Origin: an uncultured Bacteroidota bacterium
GTDB taxonomy: Bacteria; Bacteroidota; Bacteroidia; JADZBD01
Direction of reading: 5' to 3'
Length of the DNA stretch: 7,300 nt
Assembly (NCBI GenBank): GCA_937924855.1
Contig: CALEYQ010000078.1
Location: 1 to 7,300 of the forward strand
A model generated the notes under the pieces. That model ran no database searches and was not told the DNA's origin. It was given only the letters and a program-made list of their open reading frames with translations. Of the stretch, positions 1-6,095 are shown piece by piece. Position numbers and translations under genes: made by a program. Every line of letters begins with the position of its first letter. Position 1 is the first letter of the stretch.

Positions 1-1
1 C

Positions 2-421
2 CGGATGCTGGGTTTTATTCCTGTTACATTTTCCACTAACTATAAGAACCTTCCGGTTTATCATACCAATGTGCTTTTATCTATTGGCCCATCCTGCGCG
101 GTGTTATGCGATGAAATTATTCCCGATTCCGCTGAAAGAGCAAAAGTGAAATCCTTTCTGGAGCGATCAGGAAAAGAAATTATTACCATTACTTCTGATG
201 AAATGGCCGGATTCTGTGGTAATGTTTACTTCCTGACCGGGAATTCCGGACCGCTAATAGCTATGTCGGAAAAAGCCCGGAGATCTTTCAGATTGGCAAA
301 TTTGAAAAAAATTGAAAGTTACGGTACGATAGTGGCAGCCGACATTCCGGCGATAGAAGCCCTGGGTGGTGGAAGCGTTCGCTGTATGATTGCCGAAATA
401 AGAACCGAGAATGAGGACTGA
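2..421 (+). CDS. ctlX: CtlX-like amidinohydrolase (arginine deiminase-related), C-terminal part
   Basis: This is the 3' end of a gene that enters the window already open; the frame runs from base 2, and the ATG at base 5 is probably internal. About 139 residues remain, against roughly 300 in full-length relatives. The fragment resembles the C-terminal half of the amidinotransferase/dimethylargininase superfamily, in the branch often named citrulline utilization hydrolase CtlX or arginine deiminase-related protein. Counting from the ATG at base 5, the probable catalytic histidine is H20 in YHTNV and the probable nucleophile is C127 in GGGSVRCMIAEI, close to the C-terminus as the fold requires. 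FCGNVYFL (about 70-77) matches the family's usual F-[AC]-G-N block. Members hydrolyse guanidino or ureido groups of arginine, methylarginine or citrulline in the cytoplasm; the substrate here cannot be read from the sequence. Family assignment is firm, the exact activity is not. Confidence 0.85.
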   Translation, partial: RMLGFIPVTFSTNYKNLPVYHTNVLLSIGPSCAVLCDEIIPDSAERAKVKSFLERSGKEIITITSDEMAGFCGNVYFLTGNSGPLIAMSEKARRSFRLANLKKIESYGTIVAADIPAIEALGGGSVRCMIAEIRTENED

Positions 422-438
422 GTTTTCCCGAATCCTTT

Positions 439-446
439 TACTTTTG
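439..446 (+). promoter_or_regulatory. Possible -7 promoter box for yajQ
   Basis: The octamer TACTTTTG matches the Bacteroidota -7 consensus TAnnTTTG exactly. It lies in the 42-base gap before yajQ, with its 3' end 17 bases before the ATG at 464, which would give a leader of about 10 bases. No good TTTG -33 element is found at the usual distance upstream (that stretch is the end of the previous gene), so support rests on one box. Co-transcription with the upstream gene is also possible, since no terminator is visible between them. Confidence 0.4.
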
Positions 447-463
447 CCTAAAATTACCTGAGC

Positions 464-952
464 ATGGCTTCATTTGATATTGTAAGTAAAATAGATCATC
501 AGAATCTGGACAATGCGGTGAATACCGCCCGCAAGGAAATTCTTAACCGCTACGATTTCCGCGATTCAAAATCGGTGATTGAATTTGATAAAAAAAACCT
601 GGCCTTGCAAATCACCACCGAAAATGAAATGCGGGTTACGGCTATTGAAGATGTGCTGCGCTCCCGCATGATCAAGCAAAAAGTGGATCCCCGTGCCATG
701 GATTTTGGGAAAAGTCACTACGCCAGCGGAAATATGGTTCGAAAAGACATACAAATCAAGGAAGGGCTTGAAAAGGAAATTGCGAAAAAGATTGTAAAAG
801 CCATCAAAGATTCAGGACTGAAGGTTCAGGCTCAGATTATGGATGATCAGGTGAGGGTAACCGGAAAAAAAATCGACGATCTCCAGGAAATAATGGCTCT
901 TTGCCGCAATACCGACTTTGGGGTTCCGCTGCAATTCGAAAACCTGAAGTAA
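464..952 (+). CDS. yajQ: YajQ family nucleotide/c-di-GMP-binding protein
   Basis: This is a complete 162-residue member of the YajQ (UPF0234) family, at the usual family length. It starts with the family signature MASFDIVSKID and carries ILNRYDF (26-32), a second-half motif VRVTGKKIDDLQ (130-141), and the C-terminal PLQFENLK. The fold is two ferredoxin/RRM-like halves. There is no signal peptide, so it is cytoplasmic. YajQ proteins are known to bind nucleotides; Xanthomonas and Pseudomonas members bind cyclic-di-GMP and work with transcription factors, and others have been linked to RNA or tRNA binding. Whether this one binds c-di-GMP cannot be told from sequence. The ATG at 464 gives the conserved N-terminus, so the start is secure. 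A methyltransferase gene follows with no spacer, which suggests co-transcription and coupled translation. Confidence 0.95.
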   Translation: MASFDIVSKIDHQNLDNAVNTARKEILNRYDFRDSKSVIEFDKKNLALQITTENEMRVTAIEDVLRSRMIKQKVDPRAMDFGKSHYASGNMVRKDIQIKEGLEKEIAKKIVKAIKDSGLKVQAQIMDDQVRVTGKKIDDLQEIMALCRNTDFGVPLQFENLK

Positions 953-1858
953 ATGGCTAACTGGATTTTGAAGGCCGTAGTCCAGAAAGGAGTTTCATTT
1001 CTTCCCGGTTCCCACAAAATCAATTATTTTTTTCAGCGCCATGTTACCCGTGGCCTTGTATTGAATGACGATCTCTTTACCGATCGCCTCACCCATTGCC
1101 GCGACCATCTTGATTCTTATTATAAATACAATGGCAAACCCGGCTTTGTTTGCCATGAGCTGGGCACGGGTTGGTTTCCCATCGTTCCCCTTGGATTCTG
1201 GCTTTGCGGAGCTTCCGAAATTCATACCCTCGATTTAAGTCCCCTGATCCGACAGGAAAATCTGAACAAAACCCTTTCCTTTTTTAAAAAATGGGCAGGG
1301 GAGGGAAGACTGGATAAGTTTTTACCCCAACTGCAAAAAGACCGCCTGAACCTGTTGTTGGGATGGGATACTTTTGAATCCGAAAAGTTCGGTTTGCATT
1401 TTCATAACGGTGATGCCACAAAACTTTTAGGGTCACTTCCACCAGCCAACCTTTCGGTGTCGAACAATGTGCTTGAGCATGTACACGAGTCGTTTGTAGG
1501 CCCCATTACAAGCTCAATGTTTTCAGCCCTGCAACCCGGAGGGGTCATGAGCCATTTCATCGATATGAGCGATCATTTTGCCCATGCAGATAAAAGCATC
1601 ACCATTTATAATTTTTTAAAGTTCTCCGATTCCTCATGGAAATGGATTAATAATTCGGTGCAGCCCATGAATCGTTTGCGGATTTATGATTACCATGAAA
1701 AATTTGCCGAAGCTGGTTTGTTAATCCGGGAGGAAATTTCCAGAACGCCCGATATGGAAGTTTTTCGCAGCGTTGCATTAAATGAAAAGTTTAAGGAGAA
1801 GCCTCCCGAGGAGACTGCTGTTTCTCACAGCCGGTTTGTATTTGTGAAGCCGGATTAA
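953..1858 (+). CDS. Class I SAM-dependent methyltransferase
   Basis: This 301-residue cytoplasmic protein has a Rossmann-type SAM-binding core. Motif I is HELGTGWFP (68-76), followed by the acidic residue that usually contacts the SAM ribose, D94 in TLDLSP. A second acidic site is GDAT (153-156). The post-II strand is LSVSNNVLEHVHE (167-179), and LQPGGV (193-198) is the usual turn before the next strand. The stretch around 201-245 (IDMSDH, YNFLKFS, NRLRIYDY) resembles methyltransferases often found near sugar or lipid modification genes, but the substrate is unknown. The ATG is immediately after the yajQ stop codon (TAAATG), which points to translational coupling. Its own stop shares bases with the stop of the convergent phosphatase gene. 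No signal peptide or membrane segment is seen. The fold is well supported; the reaction is not assigned. Confidence 0.85.
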   Translation: MANWILKAVVQKGVSFLPGSHKINYFFQRHVTRGLVLNDDLFTDRLTHCRDHLDSYYKYNGKPGFVCHELGTGWFPIVPLGFWLCGASEIHTLDLSPLIRQENLNKTLSFFKKWAGEGRLDKFLPQLQKDRLNLLLGWDTFESEKFGLHFHNGDATKLLGSLPPANLSVSNNVLEHVHESFVGPITSSMFSALQPGGVMSHFIDMSDHFAHADKSITIYNFLKFSDSSWKWINNSVQPMNRLRIYDYHEKFAEAGLLIREEISRTPDMEVFRSVALNEKFKEKPPEETAVSHSRFVFVKPD

Positions 1859-3834
1859 AATCTCACCCCGAAAACAAGGATGTCATCCACCTGCTCCTGA
1901 TTTCCCTGCCAGGCGATAATGGTTTTTTCCAGTTCTGCTTTCTGCGCCTCCATGCTTAGGTTCTGCAATGAAGCAAGCATTTCTTTCAGGGGACGATATT
2001 TGAATTTTTTTCCGGCGGGTCCACCAAACTGATCCGCGTAACCGTCGGAGAAAATATAAGCTGTATCGCCCTTTGAAACGGGAATTACATGATTGGTAAA
2101 TTCATCGGCTATGTCTTCAATGTTGGAACCGATTACTTTTTTGTCGGCTTTGTATTCTTCCATGGTTCCATTATTCCGGAGGAGCCAGAGGTTATTGTAA
2201 GCTCCGGCAAATTCCAGAACATTTTTATCCGGATCCCAGCAACAGATGGCCAGATCCATTCCGTCTTTAACAGAGCTTTCCATGGTAGACTGGCGCAGCG
2301 TCATGTTCACCCCATGGTCGAGATAAGTGAGGATTTTCCCCGGTTCGGTTAGTTTTTTTTCATTTACCGCCTGATGGATAAGGTTAAAGCCTAAAACACT
2401 CATCATGGCACCGGGTACTCCGTGTCCGGTACAATCAACCGCTGCAAATAATACTTTTCTTCCCGAAGGTTCCAACCAGTAAAAATCTCCGCTCACAATG
2501 TCCTTCGGAAGATACAGGACAAAGCTCTCGGGCAGGTATTTTTTTATTAAATCGTCAGGAGGCAAAATGCTGTCCTGAATCCGGCGGGCATAGTTAATGC
2601 TGTCGGTAATTTCCTTTTTCTGATGTAAAATTTCCTGGTTTCGAATTTCCAATGCCGCAGCGGCCCGCTGTTTTACTTTATACCGCTGAAATACCAGGTA
2701 GGAAATGAGTCCCAGACTGGCAACGGCCAGGGCCAGAATAATTGAGAAGGTTAGTGTTCTGTGATATTTTAGTTCTGAAATCTCCTCGTTTTTTTTCATG
2801 AGGTCGAGTTCTTTTTCCGCAGTAACTAACAAATACCGCGATTCCAATCCGGCCGCTTTCTGGGAATTTTCAATACCGAAAAGAGAATCCCGCAGTTTGA
2901 TAAAGGATTGGTAATAATGAAAAGCCTTTTGAAAATCTTTTTTCTCGCGGTGTACATCCGCCAGTCCGCTCAGGACCTCCTTTTTCAAGGCCAGGTCGCC
3001 CGACTTTTCGCAAATAACCATAGCAGAATCGTAATACATCCTTGCTTTTTCAATTTCACCCGACTGGAACATTACCTCTCCAAGATTTGTATAACCGATA
3101 GATATACCCCTAATATCACCTGTTTTCCTGAAAATTTCCATCCCCTTCAGGATATAATCTCGCGATCCGGACTTGTCGCCCATAGCCAATTTAGCAACCG
3201 AAATGTTTAAATAGGCAGTGGCCATGCCCCACTCATTTTCGATGTTCTTGAAAATTTCTATGGCCTGTTCGTAAAAATTAATGCTCAGCTCGGGTTTTCC
3301 CAGGTTCTTATAGGTAATGCCGATGTTGTTAAAAATAAAAGCACGCTGGCGCTGATTTTTCAGTCGGTTGGCAATCTCTCCTCCCTTTTTAAAATATTTC
3401 AGGGCCTCCTGATAATTTTTCAGATTTGAATAAATAATTCCCAAAGGATTGTAAACTTTTATCAAAACATCCGGATTGTTTACTTCTTCGGCCAGGGGAA
3501 GGGCTTTGTAATAATAATCCAGGGCTTCATCGTAGGAAAAGAAATTATCGTAACAGGACCCAATGGAAATGTAAGCCCTCGACAGTAAATCTTTGTTGCC
3601 CGCCTGCGATGCAAGTTTTTCTGCTTCCTTAGCCATGCGGAAGGCACGAAGGGTATTGTTTTTATTCCAGTAGTAGGCCAGACCAAGGAGGGGACGAATA
3701 CGGGCGGTATCACCTTCGGGAAGTCGGGCCAGGACACCAAGCAGTGAGTCGGCTTTCAGACTGTCGGGATCGGTTTTTTGCCCGGCAAGGAGGAGGGGAG
3801 AGAACAACAGAAAAAAAAGTAATTTTCGAACCAT
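1855..3834 (-). CDS. TPR sensor, membrane-anchored SpoIIE-type PP2C phosphatase (second of tandem pair)
   Basis: The protein has 659 residues from the ATG at 3834. Residues 1-17 look like a signal peptide (MVRKLLFFLL, ending near LLLA). About six to seven TPR units follow (roughly 45-320), with equivalent positions 40 residues apart (about 91, 131, 171, 211, 251, 291). A charged helix (322-358) leads to one transmembrane segment (361-383), a coiled linker (384-410) and the SpoIIE/PP2C domain (411-659). Likely metal-binding acids are D450 (IVSGDFYW), D467 (VDCTGHG), D597 (SDGYAD) and D650/D651 (QVDD), so it should be an active Ser/Thr phosphatase. Expected topology is a periplasmic TPR array and a cytoplasmic catalytic domain. 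The frame is open up to 4050, but that extension overlaps the upstream gene by over 200 bases and would bury the signal peptide, so 3834 is chosen. The ATG lies one base after the upstream stop (TAGTATG). Its target is unknown. Confidence 0.9.
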   Translation of the reverse strand: MVRKLLFFLLFSPLLLAGQKTDPDSLKADSLLGVLARLPEGDTARIRPLLGLAYYWNKNNTLRAFRMAKEAEKLASQAGNKDLLSRAYISIGSCYDNFFSYDEALDYYYKALPLAEEVNNPDVLIKVYNPLGIIYSNLKNYQEALKYFKKGGEIANRLKNQRQRAFIFNNIGITYKNLGKPELSINFYEQAIEIFKNIENEWGMATAYLNISVAKLAMGDKSGSRDYILKGMEIFRKTGDIRGISIGYTNLGEVMFQSGEIEKARMYYDSAMVICEKSGDLALKKEVLSGLADVHREKKDFQKAFHYYQSFIKLRDSLFGIENSQKAAGLESRYLLVTAEKELDLMKKNEEISELKYHRTLTFSIILALAVASLGLISYLVFQRYKVKQRAAAALEIRNQEILHQKKEITDSINYARRIQDSILPPDDLIKKYLPESFVLYLPKDIVSGDFYWLEPSGRKVLFAAVDCTGHGVPGAMMSVLGFNLIHQAVNEKKLTEPGKILTYLDHGVNMTLRQSTMESSVKDGMDLAICCWDPDKNVLEFAGAYNNLWLLRNNGTMEEYKADKKVIGSNIEDIADEFTNHVIPVSKGDTAYIFSDGYADQFGGPAGKKFKYRPLKEMLASLQNLSMEAQKAELEKTIIAWQGNQEQVDDILVFGVRF

Positions 3835-3835
3835 A

Positions 3836-6058
3836 CTATCTTTTATAGCCGATGATAAGCACATCGTCAACCTGCTCAAATTGCCCTTTCCAGTCTTTAA
3901 ATACCTTTTCAATTTCTTTTTTCTGTTCCTCCACATCAAGCGGAGCAATCTGAAGCAGGAGTTCTTTGAATCGCTTGTATTTAAATTTTTTCCCCGATTC
4001 CCCGCCAAACTGATCTGCATAACCGTCGGTAAAAATGTAAACGCAATCACCGGGATGAAGCTGCAAGGTATGTGTCGAGAAATTTCTGCTTTCGTTTTCT
4101 ACCGTAAGCCCGATTGGAATTTTATCGGCTTTTATTTCCTGAAACTCATAACCACCTTCTGTTTTGCGAAGATAAAATAGGGGGTTAAAGGCGGCACCGA
4201 ATTCAATGACTCCCGTTTTCTGGTCGAGGGAACAAAGCGCAATGTCCATCCCGTCTTTTACTTCCTGGCCTTCCTGTTCCTTGAGTAGTGTTTCACGAAG
4301 CGAATGGTTCAGGTCGTCGAGGATGGCTCCCGGACGGGTAATGTTTCGCTCATGAATGGTCTGATTCAAAAGACTGGATCCCACCATACTGAGAAATGCC
4401 CCCGGAACGCCATGACCCGTGCAGTCTACCGCCGCAAACAGTGTTTTCTCGGCTTGCTTGTCGATCCAGTAAAAGTCGCCGCTCACAATATCTTTGGGCT
4501 GAAACAAAACGAAACAACCGGGCAGTATTTTCTTGATCTGCTCAGGCGTGGGCAAAATAGCATCCTGAATACGCTTGGCATACACAATGGAGTCGGTAAT
4601 GTCTTTGTTTTTGGTTTCAATTTCCTGGTATGCCAACTCCAGCTTTTTGTTGGCACGCTGTTTTAATTTGTATCGGTTATACAAGGTGAAACCGATTATT
4701 ATTGAACCGATAACAATGGCAATCAGCAGGTAAACCACTTTCTGATTCCGCTGATCCTGTAATTCGTTTTCCTTGTTGAGCAGCTCAATTTCCTGCTTTT
4801 GCTTGTCGGTATCGTATTTGGTTTGCAACTCAGCCATTTGCCGGAAGGTGTTCTCCTGAAAAAGGGTGTCGTTCAGGTCGGAATATTTTTCCTGATATAA
4901 AAAGGCCCGGTGAAAATTCTGCTGCTGGGCATATAACCTGGCAAGCGATTTATAGTTGGAAACCAAAATGGTTTTGGATTCCAGCAGTTCCAGGATTTCC
5001 CGGCTTTTTTCAAGCGTGTTAATAGCATCCTGAATTCTTCCCAGGGCCTCGTAAATTTTGGCCAGGTTTATCAATGAAGAAGCAATCCCTGCACGGTCGT
5101 TAACATCGGTTCTTATTTTTAAAGAACGCTGACAATATTCCTCGGCTTTTTTCAGGTCGTTGGTTTCCAGAAACAACTCGGCAATGTTGTTGGCCGTGGT
5201 GGCAATGCCCTTTTTGTCGTTGATATCTTCCCGTATTTTCATCGACTGCAATAAGTAGTGGAGCGCCTCAGAATATTTTTTCATATTCATGTAAATGGTT
5301 CCCACATTACTCATGGCACTGGCAATGCTCTTTTTACTGCCCGTTCTTTGTTTTATCTCCAGCGATTTTAACTGGAAATCGAGGGCTTCATCGTATTTTT
5401 TCTGATCCGAAAACAAAATGGCTATGTTGATGTAGGCCGTGGCAGTAAGGTCTTCGTCTTGCTCCCCCTCAGCAACTTTCAAACCATCCATGAAATACCC
5501 GTAGGCAATCTGGAATTCTCCCAGGGAGCGATGCGAGTGACCCAGACTCATAAGGGTGTTTACCAATCCCTTTTTGTCCTTGGTCATTTGCCGATACTTT
5601 ATCGATTCTGTGTAATATTCCACCGCCCTCCGGTATTCCCCGTGATTGAAGTGCGATAAGCCCAGATTGTTCAGGGTTTTTGCAATGCCCAGGGTGTCGT
5701 TTAGTTTTTGGCGAATGGTAAGCGCGGAATCCAGATAAGTTTCAGATTCGGCATAATCGTGAAAAAAGATATAGGCCGTACCCATGGCATGAAGGGCGTT
5801 TCCGCGCTGGGCCTCATCTTTAAATTTCCGGGCCAGCAATAAGGCTTCCTTGGCATAGTAAATAGCCTTGGTGGGTTTGGCCATGTTTACTTCGCTGGAA
5901 AGCTTCAGGTATACTCCGATTTTCTCCCTTTCCCCAACCACATCCAAAACCCGAAGCAGGCTATCTACGGTTTTCTTTTGGGCAAATCCCGGAATAACCA
6001 GGAAACCTGCCATAAAAAGGGTCAGGATTCGTAAATTTGCCAAAGGGAGTACAGACAT
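3836..6058 (-). CDS. TPR sensor, membrane-anchored SpoIIE-type PP2C phosphatase (first of tandem pair)
   Basis: The protein has 740 residues. A signal peptide covers 1-26 (cleavage likely after PGFA). Eight TPR units run from about 87 to 395, with the conserved small residue at 93, 133, 173, 213, 253, 293, 333 and 373, an exact 40-residue period. A charged helix (about 400-438) precedes one transmembrane segment (441-460), a coiled linker (462-488) and the SpoIIE/PP2C domain (489-740). Metal-site acids are D528 (IVSGDFYW), D545 (VDCTGHG), D678 (TDGYAD) and D731/D732 (QVDD). Expected topology is periplasmic TPRs and a cytoplasmic Ser/Thr phosphatase. SpoIIE-family enzymes such as RsbU and SpoIIE dephosphorylate STAS anti-anti-sigma proteins, but no such partner is nearby. 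It is the first gene of a two-gene operon with the paralogue downstream, and is divergent from the DUF3108 gene. The ATG at 6058 gives a normal signal peptide. Confidence 0.92.
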   Translation of the reverse strand: MSVLPLANLRILTLFMAGFLVIPGFAQKKTVDSLLRVLDVVGEREKIGVYLKLSSEVNMAKPTKAIYYAKEALLLARKFKDEAQRGNALHAMGTAYIFFHDYAESETYLDSALTIRQKLNDTLGIAKTLNNLGLSHFNHGEYRRAVEYYTESIKYRQMTKDKKGLVNTLMSLGHSHRSLGEFQIAYGYFMDGLKVAEGEQDEDLTATAYINIAILFSDQKKYDEALDFQLKSLEIKQRTGSKKSIASAMSNVGTIYMNMKKYSEALHYLLQSMKIREDINDKKGIATTANNIAELFLETNDLKKAEEYCQRSLKIRTDVNDRAGIASSLINLAKIYEALGRIQDAINTLEKSREILELLESKTILVSNYKSLARLYAQQQNFHRAFLYQEKYSDLNDTLFQENTFRQMAELQTKYDTDKQKQEIELLNKENELQDQRNQKVVYLLIAIVIGSIIIGFTLYNRYKLKQRANKKLELAYQEIETKNKDITDSIVYAKRIQDAILPTPEQIKKILPGCFVLFQPKDIVSGDFYWIDKQAEKTLFAAVDCTGHGVPGAFLSMVGSSLLNQTIHERNITRPGAILDDLNHSLRETLLKEQEGQEVKDGMDIALCSLDQKTGVIEFGAAFNPLFYLRKTEGGYEFQEIKADKIPIGLTVENESRNFSTHTLQLHPGDCVYIFTDGYADQFGGESGKKFKYKRFKELLLQIAPLDVEEQKKEIEKVFKDWKGQFEQVDDVLIIGYKR
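6032..6039 (+). promoter_or_regulatory. Possible -7 promoter box for the DUF3108 gene
   Basis: TAAATTTG is an exact match to the Bacteroidota -7 consensus TAnnTTTG on the plus strand. It lies inside the signal-peptide codons of the divergent phosphatase gene. Transcription would begin near 6045, leaving a leader of about 50 bases to the TTG at 6096 or about 75 to the TTG at 6120. No convincing TTTG -33 element is seen upstream. An eight-base match with two free positions can arise by chance, so this is tentative. Confidence 0.4.
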
Positions 6059-6063
6059 CGTGG

Positions 6064-6091
6064 TAAAGATAGTTAAACCCCCATAAACAAA
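6064..6091 (-). promoter_or_regulatory. Possible promoter for the phosphatase operon
   Basis: Read on the minus strand, TTTG (6091-6088) is followed after 16 bases by TATCTTTA (6071-6064), which fits TAnnTTTG at all but the last position. The spacing is slightly short for the Bacteroidota -33/-7 pattern. If it is real, transcription would start close to 6058, the A of the ATG, giving a leaderless or nearly leaderless message. The whole intergenic gap is only 37 bases, so the promoter must either lie here or extend into the divergent gene. Confidence 0.25.
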
Positions 6092-6095
6092 GCCC

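Noticed and set aside
590..598. A-rich tract in yajQ containing an in-frame A AAA AAC heptamer, a possible -1 slippery site
   Set aside because: The yajQ reading frame is full length and conserved on both sides, and no downstream stimulatory structure was evident. Such tracts are common in lysine-rich coding sequence.
2089..2352. Plus-strand open frame of 87 codons opposite the second phosphatase domain
   Set aside because: It is a shadow frame over conserved catalytic motifs and has no independent support.
3480..3740. Minus-strand open frame of 86 codons in another frame of the second TPR array
   Set aside because: It is proline- and tryptophan-rich with no family resemblance, and lies wholly within a well-supported coding region.
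3835..4050. N-terminal extension of the second phosphatase gene up to an ATG at 4050
   Set aside because: It lies entirely within the coding end of the upstream paralogue in another frame, and the extra 72 residues are basic, low-quality sequence that would bury a clear signal peptide. The ATG at 3834, one base after the upstream stop, is the natural start.
4304..4666. Plus-strand open frame of 120 codons opposite the phosphatase domain
   Set aside because: It is antisense to the conserved SpoIIE domain, has no recognisable domain and no promoter-like sequence, and reads as a shadow of the real gene.
4860..5800. 120-bp quasi-repeats considered as a DNA repeat array
   Set aside because: The periodicity follows from the 40-residue TPR units in the coding frame; the copies are divergent at the DNA level and have no spacer structure, so this is not a CRISPR or satellite array.
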